The notes under the pieces were generated by a model. It saw only the letters and a program-made list of their open reading frames with translations. It made no database searches and was not told the origin of the DNA. From assembly GCF_900604315.1 (NCBI RefSeq), contig NZ_LR026978.1, positions 3,420,013 through 3,484,012 of the forward strand: a DNA stretch of 64,000 bases, read 5' to 3'. Source of the stretch: [Erwinia] mediterraneensis. Its GTDB lineage: Bacteria > Pseudomonadota > Gammaproteobacteria > Enterobacterales > Enterobacteriaceae. The stretch's first letter is position 1, and each line of letters starts with the position of its first letter. A program made the position numbers and the translations under genes. This document shows, in pieces, positions 17,842 through 27,513 of this stretch.

Positions 17842-17842
17842 G

Positions 17843-18172
17843 TTACGCTTTTCCCCAGCCCAGCACAATGATTAACATCCCGCTAAAGGCGATAAATGCT
17901 CCTGCCCAGTCCCAGGCGCTTAGCTTCACGCCATCCACCACACGCAGCCACAGCAGTGCGGTGAGCACATAGACCCCGCCGTAAGCGGCATAGACACGAC
18001 CGCTGGCGGCAGGATGCAGGGTTAACAGCCAGACAAACAGCGCCAGACTGGCCGCTGCGGGGAGCAAAAGCCAGGCCGAAGCACCCTTCTTCAGCCACAG
18101 CCAGGGTAAAAAGCAACCCAGAATTTCAGCCAGCGCCGTCAGGAAAAACAGCAGTGTCGTTTTAATCAGCAT
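17843..18172 (-). CDS. ynfA: YnfA family inner-membrane protein
   Basis: The 109-residue, four-helix membrane protein of the UPF0060/YnfA family is distantly related to small multidrug resistance transporters. It has hydrophobic segments at about 5-22, 33-50, 60-78 and 86-106 and the motif [22 protein letters not shown] drug-efflux role has been proposed for the family but is not firmly established. It is convergent with ydfG and divergent from ynfB, with 128 bases between start sites. Confidence 0.93.
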   Translation of the reverse strand: MLIKTTLLFFLTALAEILGCFLPWLWLKKGASAWLLLPAAASLALFVWLLTLHPAASGRVYAAYGGVYVLTALLWLRVVDGVKLSAWDWAGAFIAFSGMLIIVLGWGKA

Positions 18173-18300
18173 ATCATCTCCTTTTGGCAGAAAAACAACC
18201 GCGGGCGCCTCTGGTGGCGGCGGAAACGGCGATGATATACTGCTGCTGTCTGACGCGACAGCCGTTCTTCTGGCTGTGTCATCCTTAAAGGGAAAATATG

Positions 18301-18639
18301 ATGAAAAAGCTGAGCCTCAATCTCTGCCTGACCCTGCTGCTTTCCGGCAGCGCGCTGCTGGCTTCTCCTCTGACGCTGGCGAATACCGAACGCCTGATCA
18401 TTGATAATGGCAACAACGCGCGCAGCAATGAAGAAGCGCGTCAGAGCAAAGAGCAATGGAATGACACGCGCATGCTGCGAAACAAGGTCAACAGCCGCGT
18501 TGAAAAAGAGTTCGATAAAGCGGACCGCGCTTTTGATAGCCGCGACGCCTGTGAAAAGAGCTATAACCTGAACGCGTACTGGGAACCGGAAACCCTGCGC
18601 TGCCTGGATCGCCGTACCGGTCGTGCAATAACGCCCTGA
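18301..18639 (+). CDS. ynfB: YnfB family periplasmic protein (UPF0482)
   Basis: The 112-residue secreted protein has a signal peptide ([26 protein letters not shown]) and the conserved C-terminal block [26 protein letters not shown], nearly identical to the E. coli YnfB ending. Two cysteines in the mature part (in DACEKS and LRCLD) could form a disulphide. Two ATGs are adjacent; the second (18301) is spaced eight bases from AAGGG and matches the E. coli start. Function unknown. Confidence 0.93.
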   Translation: MKKLSLNLCLTLLLSGSALLASPLTLANTERLIIDNGNNARSNEEARQSKEQWNDTRMLRNKVNSRVEKEFDKADRAFDSRDACEKSYNLNAYWEPETLRCLDRRTGRAITP

Positions 18640-18690
18640 AAAGCGTCGCCTGCTATAGTTAACAGAAGCGCATAACATAAGGAAACCGTG

Positions 18691-18990
18691 ATGAAAAAAC
18701 ACACCGGAATGTTACTTACCGCGTTACTGGCGGCTCCTCTGCTGGCGCAGGCTTCCTGTGAAAGCGTCAAAGCGGATATCAGTCGGAAAATTGTTAACAA
18801 TGGGGTACCTGAGTCGGGCTTTACGCTGGATGTCGTGCCGAACGATCAGGTGGATCAGGCAGGCGGTCAGGTGGTCGGACATTGTGAAAACGATTCCCAT
18901 AAAATTGTCTATAAGCGACTGAATCGTGACACCGAAGAGACAATTCCCGCCACGGCGGGCAGTTCGCAGGACAGCACCACACAACTCTGA
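18691..18990 (+). CDS. ynfD: YnfD/DUF1161 family periplasmic protein
   Basis: The 99-residue protein starts with a signal peptide (KKHTGMLLTALLAAPLLAQA), then the DUF1161 core SCESVKADISRKIVNNGVPESGFTLDVV...GQVVGHCENDSHKIVYKR with two conserved cysteines. The ATG at 18691 is preferred over the GTG just before it because AAGGA lies eight bases upstream of the ATG. It sits 51 bases after ynfB and is followed by a hairpin, so the two probably form a short operon. Function unknown. Confidence 0.92.
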   Translation: MKKHTGMLLTALLAAPLLAQASCESVKADISRKIVNNGVPESGFTLDVVPNDQVDQAGGQVVGHCENDSHKIVYKRLNRDTEETIPATAGSSQDSTTQL

Positions 18991-19000
18991 CCGACGCTAA

Positions 19001-19021
19001 GGGCGGAGTTAATCCGCCCTC
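19001..19021 (+). terminator. Hairpin terminator after ynfD
   Basis: The GGGCGGA/TCCGCCC stem with a 5-base loop is followed by TCTTC, placed between the convergent stops of ynfD and the MFS gene. The T tract is weak. Confidence 0.6.
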
Positions 19022-19037
19022 TTCACGCGCTCCGCAG

Positions 19038-20498
19038 TTACCCCTGTTCCGGCCGTGCAGGTGGCATCGCCCGCGCTACCCACAGCGACATCAGCGCAAT
19101 CCCCAGCGCGACAATAAATACCCAGTGCAGTGACAAGGCGATCTGATGCACCATCTGCTGCAGCGTGCCGTCCGGCAACGCCTGACGGCTTTCGGCTGAC
19201 ATAATCTGTTGCACCGGATCTGTGGCCTGCGGCAGGCGTCGGGCCAGATTGAGATTCAGTACGGCCCCCATCAGCGCAGTGCCGATGGCTGAGCCTATCA
19301 TCCGGCTGAACATAATCGAGGCCGTGCAGATGCCGCGAATTTCATAATGGGCATGATTCTGGACCGACACCAGGAAGGTAGTGCTGGTCATCCCCATGCC
19401 AGTGCCAATCACAAATGCGGTGATCCCGGCCTGAATAATGGAGCTCTCCGCCCGTAGCAGCAGCAACAGCGCGCTGCCGGCGATCAACAGCAGTGCGCCG
19501 AGCTGGGCGGTAAAACGGTAGGAGGTACGCAGCATCAGACGGCCGCTCAGCGTGCTTGCCAGCGGCCAGCCAATGGACATCATCGCCAGTGCGCTGCCCG
19601 CCTGCAGCGGCGTGCCGCCGGTAATACCCTGAATCCAGGTGGGCAGAAAAGCACTGATGCCCATCATCGCCGCACCAATGATCAGATTCCCCGCATTACC
19701 CGCCAGAATAATGCGGCTTTGCCAGAGCGCCAGCGGAAACAGCGGCGCCTCAGCGCGCTGTTCGTTACGTTTTAAGCGCAGCGCGGCCAGCCCTGCCAGC
19801 AGCAGGAACAGAATCAGCCAGTAGCCCAGAATTTCCGCCTGCAGCAGCGCAATTAACAGTGCGCTGATGCACAGCATCAGCCAGGCGCTGCCGGTAAGGT
19901 TCAGCGAAGCGCTCTGTTGCTGTGCCCGGTCCGGCAGCCAGCGCGCCAGCATCAGCATCGACAGCACGCCAATCGGCAGGTTAACCCAAAAAATCACCGA
20001 CCAGCTGAAGTGTTGCACCAGCCAGGCGCCGGTCAGCGGCCCCACTACCGCCGCCACGCCCCAGACGCTGGAGAGCCAGCCCTGCACGCTGGCGCGCTCC
20101 CGGGCGGAATAGATGTCCGCCACAATGGTTGAGGTCAGCGGCATAATCGCCCCAGCTCCCAGCCCCTGAAAGGCGCGGAACAGAATCAGCCAGGTCATGG
20201 TGTGCGCAAAGCCGCACAACAGCGAGCCGATCAAAAACAGCGACGCACCCATAAAGAAGACCTTTTTACGGCCCCAGAGATCGGCCAGGCGGCCATACAG
20301 CGGTACGCTGACCGCCTGCGTCAGCAAATAGATAGAGAAAACCCAGCCGAAATGAGCAAAGCCGCCCAGCTCGGCCACGATGGTCGGCATCGCCGTCGCG
20401 ACGATGGTGACTTCAATCGCCGCCATAAACATCGCCAGCATACAGGCAATGAGGATCCAGTGGCGTTGGCCAGCGTGTAACTGTGCACTCTCTGTCAT
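19038..20498 (-). CDS. DHA2-family MFS drug exporter
   Basis: The 486-residue major-facilitator protein has the EmrB-like layout of 14 hydrophobic segments. MLAMFMAAIEVTIVATAMPTIVAELGG forms helix 1 with the DHA2 motif, GRLADLWGRKKVFF is motif A between helices 2 and 3, and GWLSSVWGVAAVVGPLTGAWLV is motif C of antiporters in helix 5. It most likely exports toxic compounds by proton antiport. The ATG at 20498 gives the canonical N terminus; the longer frame to 20591 adds non-conserved residues. No membrane-fusion partner lies next to it. Substrate unknown. Confidence 0.9.
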   Translation of the reverse strand: MTESAQLHAGQRHWILIACMLAMFMAAIEVTIVATAMPTIVAELGGFAHFGWVFSIYLLTQAVSVPLYGRLADLWGRKKVFFMGASLFLIGSLLCGFAHTMTWLILFRAFQGLGAGAIMPLTSTIVADIYSARERASVQGWLSSVWGVAAVVGPLTGAWLVQHFSWSVIFWVNLPIGVLSMLMLARWLPDRAQQQSASLNLTGSAWLMLCISALLIALLQAEILGYWLILFLLLAGLAALRLKRNEQRAEAPLFPLALWQSRIILAGNAGNLIIGAAMMGISAFLPTWIQGITGGTPLQAGSALAMMSIGWPLASTLSGRLMLRTSYRFTAQLGALLLIAGSALLLLLRAESSIIQAGITAFVIGTGMGMTSTTFLVSVQNHAHYEIRGICTASIMFSRMIGSAIGTALMGAVLNLNLARRLPQATDPVQQIMSAESRQALPDGTLQQMVHQIALSLHWVFIVALGIALMSLWVARAMPPARPEQG

Positions 20499-20876
20499 GT
20501 TTATCCTTGTGTTATAGGCAAGGCCGATCGGAAACAGCCAGCACAGAGAAGTGACATTGTCACTTAATCTGCCACAGAAACGGCCTGCCACGCATCATCC
20601 CATACTCCGCGGGCTAAAGCGCGATCAGCTGTTTCTGGTTATCCGAATTTGCCGGACAAAACTGGTTACATCTCTTTTCTGCTGCTATAGGTTCAAAGCA
20701 CTTATCTGCTTTTTTCCGGGGATGGTGCAAAAAATTACTCAATTCATCTGCACTTTAACGCAGAGATGTCACGGGACGGCAGCTAAGTTTAGCGTCTTCT
20801 GTTGGACTGTTACTGCCATAACATCACAAAAGAAGATGCAGAAAATGCCTTAAGTCATATCAGGGAGATTCACCTC
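20499..20876. other. Divergent control region between exporter and osm operon
   Basis: These 378 bases must contain both promoters. No clean operator was identified. An in-frame upward extension of the first osm gene (20802-20876) begins MDCYCHNITKEDAE but lacks a ribosome site and is not conserved in ABC permeases. Confidence 0.4.
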
Positions 20877-21593
20877 ATGCAAACTTCTGCGCTGGCTAAG
20901 CGCGCCGGGCTGGCCCTCCTGTCCATCGTTGTGATTGTGGGGCTGCTGCTCTGGGGTATTGGCCTGGAGACATTTCAGGCGCACAAAGTCGATCTTGTCT
21001 ATCTCGGTAAACAGCACCTCTATCTGGTTTTCTGGTCGATGTTTTTCGCGCTGCTGGTGGGCATCCCCAGCGGTATCCTGCTCAGTCGTCCTTTTGCCCG
21101 CCGCTGGGCGGAATATGTGATGCAGATCTTTAACGTTGGCAACACGCTGCCACCGCTGGCGGTGCTGGCGCTGGCGATGGTGGTGATTGGTATCGGCGAC
21201 CGCCCGGCCATTATCGCCCTGTTTCTCGCCTCACTACTGCCGGTAGTACGTAACACCTGGTCGGGGCTGCAGGCGGTGCCTGACGCGCTGCTTGAGGCGG
21301 CCAACGGTATCGGTATGACCCGCTTCCAGCGTTTGCGTCTGGTCGAGCTGCCCAATGCCATGCCGGTGATCCTCGCCGGTGTCCGTATCGCCACCGCCAT
21401 CAATGTGGGCACGGCCCCGCTGGCTTTTCTCATCGGCGCGAGCAGCTATGGCGAGCTGATTTTCCCCGGTATCTACCTTAATGATTTCCCGACCCTGATT
21501 CTGGGTGCGGCGGCTACGGCGCTGTTCGCCCTGATTCTGGATATGCTGCTGGCGGCATTGGGACGTTACCTCAGCCCGCATACCGCGGCATAA
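20877..21593 (+). CDS. osmY: Osmoprotectant ABC transporter permease (OsmY/OpuCB type)
   Basis: This is the first gene of a four-gene OsmU-type importer for compatible solutes. The 238-residue permease has an N-terminal signal-anchor helix (residues 10-30) and about five more helices. The EAA-like loop is [29 protein letters not shown] (about 140-168), which docks to the ATPase. The ATG at 20877 follows AGGGAGA. Gene order (permease, binding protein, permease, ATPase) corresponds to the reverse numbering of Salmonella osmVWXY. Despite the symbol it is unrelated to the E. coli periplasmic BON-domain OsmY. Confidence 0.88.
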   Translation: MQTSALAKRAGLALLSIVVIVGLLLWGIGLETFQAHKVDLVYLGKQHLYLVFWSMFFALLVGIPSGILLSRPFARRWAEYVMQIFNVGNTLPPLAVLALAMVVIGIGDRPAIIALFLASLLPVVRNTWSGLQAVPDALLEAANGIGMTRFQRLRLVELPNAMPVILAGVRIATAINVGTAPLAFLIGASSYGELIFPGIYLNDFPTLILGAAATALFALILDMLLAALGRYLSPHTAA

Positions 21594-21609
21594 TCTTCAG
21601 GAGAAAAGG

Positions 21610-22536
21610 ATGACGACAAAAAACCGGATAACGCGCTGGTTAACGCAGGCTGCGCAGGTACTGATGATGACGCTTATGCTGAGTCAGGCCGCCAGCGCCG
21701 CCACCCCGATCGTCATGGCAACCAAAAGTTTTACCGAGCAGCATATTCTCTCCGCCATGACGCGGCTCTGGCTGGAGAAGAACGGGTTTCAGGTGATCCC
21801 CAAAACCAATATCGCCGCCATCATTGGTCGCAATGCGATGGTGAATAAACAGATCGACATGACCTGGGAGTACACCGGTACTTCACTGATTAACTTCAAC
21901 CATATTAATAAGCCTATGTCCTCAGAAGAGGCGTACGAAACGGTAAAGAGGCTGGATGCGAAGCTGGGGCTGGTCTGGCTCAATCCCGCGCCGATGAATA
22001 ACACTTATGCCTTTGCCATGCAGCGCAGTCGGGCGGAAAAAGAGGGTATTACCACCCTGTCGCAGCTGGTGGCGAAAATCGACCAGCTGCGTAAAGATGA
22101 CCCTGAACACAACTGGAAGCTGGGGCTGGATCTGGAGTTTTCCGGTCGCCCCGATGGCATGAAGCCGCTGCAGAAAACCTACAACCTGACGCTGGACCGT
22201 CCGCAGATCCGGCCGATGGATCCGGGCCTGGTTTATAACGCCATTCGTGATGGCTTTGTTGAGGCGGGCCTGATCTATACCACCGATGGCCGGATAAAAG
22301 GCTTTGACCTGAAGGTGCTGAAGGATGATAAGCACTTCTTCCCAAGTTACAACGTCACGCCGGTGGTGCGCCAGGAAGTGCTGGAAAGCCATCCGGGACT
22401 GGCGGAGGCGCTGAATAAGCTCTCTGCACTGATCACGGATGATGTGATTACCGACCTGAACAAGCGCGTGGACATCGACCATCAGTCACCGCAGCGGGTG
22501 GCGCGTGATTTTCTTCTCGCCCAAAAGATGTTGTAA
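21610..22536 (+). CDS. osmX: Osmoprotectant-binding protein (OsmX/OpuCC type)
   Basis: This periplasmic solute-binding protein has 308 residues. It has a signal peptide (about 1-30, ending AASAA), then the OpuAC-like fold: [17 protein letters not shown] (31-48), [14 protein letters not shown] (the substrate-cage tryptophan and tyrosine region), and [28 protein letters not shown] near the C terminus, all typical of glycine-betaine/choline-type binding proteins. An AGGAGAAAAGG Shine-Dalgarno is present. It is 16 bases after osmY and 9 bases before osmW, so clearly co-transcribed. Confidence 0.92.
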   Translation: MTTKNRITRWLTQAAQVLMMTLMLSQAASAATPIVMATKSFTEQHILSAMTRLWLEKNGFQVIPKTNIAAIIGRNAMVNKQIDMTWEYTGTSLINFNHINKPMSSEEAYETVKRLDAKLGLVWLNPAPMNNTYAFAMQRSRAEKEGITTLSQLVAKIDQLRKDDPEHNWKLGLDLEFSGRPDGMKPLQKTYNLTLDRPQIRPMDPGLVYNAIRDGFVEAGLIYTTDGRIKGFDLKVLKDDKHFFPSYNVTPVVRQEVLESHPGLAEALNKLSALITDDVITDLNKRVDIDHQSPQRVARDFLLAQKML

Positions 22537-22545
22537 GGAGATACC

Positions 22546-23193
22546 ATGGATACTATTCATTACATCATCGATAACTGGCCTTATCTGCTCACACTCAGCT
22601 GGCAGCATGTCTGGCTGGTACTGGTCGCCGTGGGCTGCGCTATCCTGATCGGCGTGCCACTGGGCATTCTGATTGTGCGCGTTAAATGGCTGGCGGCGCC
22701 GGTACTTGGCATCGCTACCGTGGTGCTGACCATTCCGACTATTGCGCTGTTCGGCCTGATGATTCCGCTGTTCTCCCTGATTGGTCAGGGCATTGGCGCC
22801 GTACCGGCCATTACAGCGGTATTTCTCTATTCGCTGCTGCCGATTGTGCGCAACACCCATACCGCGCTGGAAAATCTGCCATCAGGGCTGCGTGAGGCGG
22901 GACGTGGTATCGGCATGACCTTCTGGCAGCGTCTGCGCTGGGTAGAAATCCCGATGGCGCTGCCGGTGATTTTTGGCGGCATTCGCACCGCTGTGGTCAT
23001 GAACGTGGGCGTGATGGCTATCGCGGCGGTAATTGGCGCCGGCGGCCTGGGTCTGTTGCTGCTGGATGGCATCAGCGGCAGTGATGTCCGTATGTTAGTT
23101 GCCGGCGCCCTGATGATCTGCCTGCTGGCTATTATTCTTGACTGGCTGCTGCACCGCCTGCAGTCAGCGCTGACACCCCGAGGGATTCGCTAA
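22546..23193 (+). CDS. osmW: Osmoprotectant ABC transporter permease (OsmW/OpuCB type)
   Basis: This is the second permease subunit, 215 residues with five to six hydrophobic helices. Its EAA-like loop is REAGRGIGMTFWQRLRWVEIPMALPVIFGG (about 120-148), clearly paralogous to that in osmY. It lacks the extra N-terminal anchor of osmY. It follows osmX by 9 bases with an AAGGAG ribosome site. Its TAA shares a base with the ATG of osmV (TAATG), indicating translational coupling. Confidence 0.93.
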   Translation: MDTIHYIIDNWPYLLTLSWQHVWLVLVAVGCAILIGVPLGILIVRVKWLAAPVLGIATVVLTIPTIALFGLMIPLFSLIGQGIGAVPAITAVFLYSLLPIVRNTHTALENLPSGLREAGRGIGMTFWQRLRWVEIPMALPVIFGGIRTAVVMNVGVMAIAAVIGAGGLGLLLLDGISGSDVRMLVAGALMICLLAIILDWLLHRLQSALTPRGIR

Positions 23194-24329
23194 TGATCAA
23201 ACTGGAAAATCTGACGAAAACATTCAGCCAGAAACGCGGCAGCGAGGTTAAGGCTGTAGATAATGTCAGCCTTGAGGTGCCGGAAGGCGAAATGTGTGTG
23301 CTGCTGGGCCCATCCGGCTGCGGCAAAACCACTACCCTGAAGATGATCAATCGCCTGATCCGCCCGACATCCGGGAAAATTTATATTAACGGTGAGGATA
23401 CCAGTACCCAGGATAGCGTCACGCTGCGCCGTAGTATCGGTTATGTGATTCAACAGATTGGCCTGTTTCCGAACATGACCATCGAAGAGAACATTACCGT
23501 GGTGCCGCGCATGCTGGGATGGGATAAAAAACGCTGCCACGAGCGCGCCAGCGAACTGATGAGCATGATGGCGCTGGATGCGAAAAAGTTTCTGCAGCGC
23601 TACCCGCGTGAAATGTCCGGCGGGCAGCAGCAGCGTATTGGCGTTATTCGCGCGCTGGCGGCGGATCCACCGGTGCTGCTGATGGATGAGCCCTTTGGCG
23701 CAATAGATCCCATTAACCGTGAGATCATTCAGAACGAGTTTCTTGATATGCAGCGCCAGCTGAAAAAGACCGTGATGCTGGTGAGCCACGATATTGATGA
23801 GGCGCTGAAGCTGGGCGACCGTATTGCGGTCTTTGGTCAGGGAAAAATTGTGCAGTGCGCCAGTCCGGATGAGCTGCTGGCAAAACCGGCCAACGACTTT
23901 GTCGGCTCCTTTGTCGGTCAGGACCGCACCCTGAAACGTCTGCTGCTGGTACAGGCAGGTGACGTTACCGATCAGCAGCCCACCCTGACCGTGAAACGCA
24001 CAACCCCGCTGGCGGAAGCCTTTGCGTTGATGGATGAACACGATATGCGCTCGGTCACCGTGGTGGATAATGACGGCAAACCGCTGGGGTTTGTAAAGCG
24101 TCGTGAAGCGCGCAATGCCAGCGGCCAGTGCGAAGAGCTGCTCCACACCTTTACCGTTACCGGTAAAGGGGAAGAGAACCTGCGTGTGGTTCTCTCAAAG
24201 CTGTATGAACATAACCTGGTATGGATGCCGATTGTGGATGAAGAGGGACGCTACAGCGGCGAGATTTCGCAGGATTATATCGCCAGTTATCTCAGCTCCG
24301 GCCGTACCCGCCGTCGTCTCAATCCCTGA
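23193..24329 (+). CDS. osmV: Osmoprotectant ABC transporter ATPase (OsmV/OpuCA type)
   Basis: The 378-residue ATPase energises the OsmU-type importer. It shows Walker A GPSGCGKTT near 38-46, a Q-loop, the signature MSGGQQQR at about 140-147, Walker B VLLMDEPFGAIDP and the H-loop SHDIDEA. After the ATPase domain (about 1-240) come two CBS-type segments. The first includes ADTTPLAEAF-like VKRTTPLAEAFALMDEHDMRSVTVVDNDGKPLGFV, and the second ends LVWMPIVDEEGRYSGEISQDYI. In OpuA/OpuC systems such CBS pairs sense ionic strength. A hairpin terminator follows directly. Confidence 0.95.
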   Translation: MIKLENLTKTFSQKRGSEVKAVDNVSLEVPEGEMCVLLGPSGCGKTTTLKMINRLIRPTSGKIYINGEDTSTQDSVTLRRSIGYVIQQIGLFPNMTIEENITVVPRMLGWDKKRCHERASELMSMMALDAKKFLQRYPREMSGGQQQRIGVIRALAADPPVLLMDEPFGAIDPINREIIQNEFLDMQRQLKKTVMLVSHDIDEALKLGDRIAVFGQGKIVQCASPDELLAKPANDFVGSFVGQDRTLKRLLLVQAGDVTDQQPTLTVKRTTPLAEAFALMDEHDMRSVTVVDNDGKPLGFVKRREARNASGQCEELLHTFTVTGKGEENLRVVLSKLYEHNLVWMPIVDEEGRYSGEISQDYIASYLSSGRTRRRLNP

Positions 24330-24334
24330 TGCTG

Positions 24335-24364
24335 GCTGCTCTCCCGCCCGGGAGAGCAGCTTTA
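24335..24364 (+). terminator. Terminator of the osm operon
   Basis: The 10-bp stem GCTGCTCTCC/GGAGAGCAGC is followed by TTTAT, five bases after the osmV stop and just before the convergent bioD end. Confidence 0.75.
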
Positions 24365-24371
24365 TCGCGCT

Positions 24372-25049
24372 TCAGCGCGTCACCGGCAGATCCAGCAACG
24401 AAAGATCAAAATAGTGGCTCAGGTCGCGCTGTTCTGCCCGGGGCAGATAAGGCAACTCGCCGAGCAGAGGCGCATCGATCTTGTTACGCAACACCCGGAC
24501 GATCTCCTCATAGGGCGCCAGCCCCGGATTGATGCGATTGGCTACCCAGCCAGCCAGCGTCAGCCCGTCATGGATAATCGCCTGCGCGGTGAGTAGCGCG
24601 TGGCTGATACATCCCTGTTTAATGCCTGCTACCAGGATCACCGGCAGCTGCTCCTGCACCACCCAGCCGGAAAGCGGCCGCAAATCGTTCATCAGACAGC
24701 GCCAGCCACCGGTGCCCTCCACCACCACATTATCGGCCTGTGCGCGCAGCCGCTGCAGTCCGGCGCTCAGGCGACGGTAATTCAGCGCGCTGGCATTGCC
24801 GACCGCGATCTCCTCCTCCACCAGGGTGACTGGGTTGATCGCTTCATAAGGCAGCGCGAGGGCGGAAGCCGCCTGCAACAACAATGCATCTTTATTTCGC
24901 AGACCAGCTTCTGTCACGACGCAGCCTTTTGCCACCGGTTTATACCCTACAGCACAAAACCCGGCCTGAATAAAACATTGCAGCAATGCACGGGAAACCA
25001 CGGTTTTCCCTACCGCAGTATCGGTGCCGGTTACAAAAAATGTTTTCAC
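24372..25049 (-). CDS. bioD: Dethiobiotin synthetase paralogue (BioD2/YnfK)
   Basis: This ATP-dependent enzyme closes the ureido ring of dethiobiotin from diaminopelargonate and CO2. The 225-residue protein has the P-loop GTDTAVGKT at 8-16, YKPVAKG with the catalytic lysine, and VEGTGGWRCL. It has the shorter, divergent features of the YnfK type and sits beside mlc, exactly as ynfK does in E. coli, not in a bio operon. It is therefore more likely the second paralogue than the main BioD. It is followed by the convergent osm terminator. Confidence 0.9.
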   Translation of the reverse strand: MKTFFVTGTDTAVGKTVVSRALLQCFIQAGFCAVGYKPVAKGCVVTEAGLRNKDALLLQAASALALPYEAINPVTLVEEEIAVGNASALNYRRLSAGLQRLRAQADNVVVEGTGGWRCLMNDLRPLSGWVVQEQLPVILVAGIKQGCISHALLTAQAIIHDGLTLAGWVANRINPGLAPYEEIVRVLRNKIDAPLLGELPYLPRAEQRDLSHYFDLSLLDLPVTR

Positions 25050-25166
25050 CCTGCTCCTCCTTCAGATGCCCGAATGACGGCGTTGATAACCGGGCAGCGC
25101 CCGGAAAGCAAATTCTAAAGGAGAGAAACTGAGCGGGGCTTGCGTTAGCGCAAGGTTAAGGCGAAG

Positions 25167-26396
25167 TTAACCCTGAAGAAGCTTAACCAGCAGAAATCCG
25201 CTGTAAAGCGCATCTTTAATCAGCGCGGCAGCGCAAAGCGTGCCGGGATCGCGAAAATCTGTGGGCTCCAGCACGATTTCCTGACTGTAGGCGGGCAGCG
25301 CCTGCTGGCGAATGGTGGTATGCACCGCCGGAAACAGCACTTCTGCCGCCTGGTTAAGCGGTGAACCAATAAGGATATGTTGCGGGTTAAAGATATTAAC
25401 CATCATCGATAAGATGCGGCCAACATGATGGCCCACGCTGGCGATCACATCACGCGCCAGCTGGTCGCCCGACAGCGCTGCCTGGCACAATGTATCTATC
25501 GTAACGGGCTGCTGATGCAGCATACTGCCCGGTTGTACCGGCAGACGTTGCTCTGTCAGCGTCAGCAAGTTTTTGATACTGGCTACCGTTTCCAGACAGC
25601 CGTGGTTGCCACAGTAACACTGCTGCCCATAAGGATCGATCTGGGTATGACCCACTTCAACCAGCGCGCGTCCACTCTTGTGCAGCAGCTGGCCGGCACT
25701 GATCACCCCGGCGCCCACCGTATCATCAATCACAATCTGAATCACATCCTGGGCACCGCGCGACGCGCCAAACAGCGACTCTGCCAGCGTCCAGGCGGAA
25801 ATATCATGCTGGACAAACACCGGCAGGCCAGTGCGCTGCTCAAGGGTGTCGCCCAGCGGCATATCCTGTACGTCATAGCCGGGCATACGATGCACCACAC
25901 CGGAGGCGGCATTAATCAAGCCAGGCAGGGTAATGGCGATAGCCGTCAGGCGCTCCAGCTGGTGCTGATGGCGCACGAAGAAGTTATCTACCTGCTCCAC
26001 CAGGCGATCCAGCAGCGGCTGTTCCGCCTGCGCAGGCAGTGGCAGCTGATCTTCAGCCAGCGCGCGACTGCTGAGATCGCGTAACGTCAGCGTAATCTGG
26101 CCGTGGCGAATGCGAATCGCCAGATAGTGCCAGGCAACGGTGTCCAGCATCAGACCGATAGCGGGCCGCCCACGGCTGCCGGGTTCCTGATACTCCGTTT
26201 CCTGTACCAGATGGGCATCAAGCATTTCACGAACGATTTTAGTGATGCTGGCCGGTGCAAGCTGGGCACGTTTCGAGAGTTCAATACGAGAAATCGGGCC
26301 ATATTGATCGATCAGTCGATAAACAACGCCCGCGTTGGTCTGTTTTATCTGGTCAATATGGCCAGGCTGACTGTCCAGATTCACGCCCTGCTCCAT
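25167..26396 (-). CDS. mlc: Global sugar-regulator Mlc (ROK family)
   Basis: Mlc represses PTS sugar genes and is sequestered at the membrane by dephosphorylated PtsG. The 409-residue protein matches E. coli Mlc closely. The N-terminal winged helix contains HIDQIKQTNAGVVYRLIDQYGPISRIELSKRAQLAPASITKIVREML. The ROK zinc motif is CYCGNHGCLE near 260, followed by the sugar-kinase-like fold. The ATG at 26396 is chosen; the in-frame TTG at 26414 has no better ribosome site. Its promoter region contains a CRP-like site. Confidence 0.95.
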   Translation of the reverse strand: MEQGVNLDSQPGHIDQIKQTNAGVVYRLIDQYGPISRIELSKRAQLAPASITKIVREMLDAHLVQETEYQEPGSRGRPAIGLMLDTVAWHYLAIRIRHGQITLTLRDLSSRALAEDQLPLPAQAEQPLLDRLVEQVDNFFVRHQHQLERLTAIAITLPGLINAASGVVHRMPGYDVQDMPLGDTLEQRTGLPVFVQHDISAWTLAESLFGASRGAQDVIQIVIDDTVGAGVISAGQLLHKSGRALVEVGHTQIDPYGQQCYCGNHGCLETVASIKNLLTLTEQRLPVQPGSMLHQQPVTIDTLCQAALSGDQLARDVIASVGHHVGRILSMMVNIFNPQHILIGSPLNQAAEVLFPAVHTTIRQQALPAYSQEIVLEPTDFRDPGTLCAAALIKDALYSGFLLVKLLQG

Positions 26397-26473
26397 AATA
26401 TTTTCGTGCTTCAAAATAAACTGGAGCTATGTTGGAGCAGATTTAAAGGTTCCGTTAATAATTTGCCGCGAAA

Positions 26474-26489
26474 TGTGACTCACTGCACA
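26474..26489 (-). promoter_or_regulatory. Candidate CRP site upstream of mlc
   Basis: TGTGA-N6-GCACA at 78-93 bases before the mlc ATG has one mismatch to the CRP consensus. CRP control of mlc is established in E. coli, and the site lies within the 115-base mlc/ynfL gap. Confidence 0.55.
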
Positions 26490-26511
26490 TAAAGAGATGA
26501 AAGTTAGCAGA

Positions 26512-27417
26512 TTATTCCGTTTCTTTTTCCGCGTTACGTTGTAACAGCGCCATCATATGCTGCATTTGTGCGCTGGGGTCGCGACCTTCAGCCCATACCA
26601 TCCATACCTCTGACAGTGCATCGGGCTCCGTGAGTGGCAGCCAGACAACGTCATCCATTCGGGCGCGGCGAAATGAGGCGGGCAGAATGGAGACGCCCAG
26701 TCCGGTGGCGACCAGCCCCAGTATGGTCATCGCTTCCCCCGCTTCCTGGGTGATGTAAGGCTGAACCTGATAACGGTGCAGCAGAGAGAGAATTTCGCTG
26801 TACAACGCCGTACCGCCTTGCGCATCGAAAAACACAAAAGGCTCATTTGCCAGCGCCAGCACTGAGATGCGCCCGGCCTCCGCCTGCGGATGCGCCCGGT
26901 GCATCACTGCGCACAACGGTTCGCGCAACAGCAGCTGATAGCGCAAATCGTCCGGCAACGGCGTATTACGCATAATACCCAGATCAAGGCGTCCGTCATG
27001 CAGCGGCGCCAGTTGCTGACGCGTATTGATCTCCTGCATCTGAATATGCACCTCAGGCCAGCGCTGGCGAAAATGATAGAGCGCGTCTGATACCTGACCG
27101 ATAAAGGGTGCCGATGAGGTAAATCCGATGCGCAGCTCGCCCGCGTCCCCACGATGCAGGCGCGCCGCGCGTTCCGCTGCCTGCTCCACCTGCTGCAGAA
27201 TAGCGCGCGCATCCAGCAAAAACTGGCTGCCAGCGGCAGTCAGCCGCACACTGCGGTTGGTGCGGGAAAACAGCCGTGCCCCCACTTCCTGCTCCAGTTG
27301 CTGGATCTGCTGACTCAGCGGCGGCTGGGAAATATTCAGGCGCTGGGCGGCACGGCCGAAATGCAACTCTTCCGCGACCGCCACGAAATAACGCAGGTGA
27401 CGCAGTTCGATATTCAT
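26512..27417 (-). CDS. ynfL: LysR-type regulator YnfL
   Basis: The 301-residue LysR-type transcription factor has an N-terminal winged helix-turn-helix (IELRHLRYFVAVAEELHFGRAAQRLNISQPPLSQQIQQLEQEVGARLF, residues 3-50) and a two-lobed effector domain. It is divergent from ynfM across 96 bases, as in E. coli, so it probably controls that exporter. The effector is unknown. Its stop is 95 bases from the start of the mlc control region, in the same orientation as mlc. Confidence 0.92.
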   Translation of the reverse strand: MNIELRHLRYFVAVAEELHFGRAAQRLNISQPPLSQQIQQLEQEVGARLFSRTNRSVRLTAAGSQFLLDARAILQQVEQAAERAARLHRGDAGELRIGFTSSAPFIGQVSDALYHFRQRWPEVHIQMQEINTRQQLAPLHDGRLDLGIMRNTPLPDDLRYQLLLREPLCAVMHRAHPQAEAGRISVLALANEPFVFFDAQGGTALYSEILSLLHRYQVQPYITQEAGEAMTILGLVATGLGVSILPASFRRARMDDVVWLPLTEPDALSEVWMVWAEGRDPSAQMQHMMALLQRNAEKETE

Positions 27418-27513
27418 ATGTTAAACGTCTTATTTGAGATTATTAATATATTAGACAACATATGGCACCTTTTTTACAGTAAACCTCATGTTGAATTAAC
27501 TGAGGATTTTTCC

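Noticed and set aside
18688-18690. GTG start for ynfD and ATG 18298 for ynfB
   Set aside because: Each is directly followed by an ATG better spaced from its Shine-Dalgarno and matching the E. coli start.
20802-20876. In-frame start MDCYCHNITKEDAENAL before the first osm gene, recalling a Bfd-like ferredoxin
   Set aside because: It is only 25 residues, has no ribosome site, is fused in frame to a permease and lacks the second cysteine pair.
27154-27513. 120-codon upstream extension of ynfM
   Set aside because: It runs antisense through the ynfL coding region; the GTG at 27514 has its own ribosome site and gives the E. coli length.
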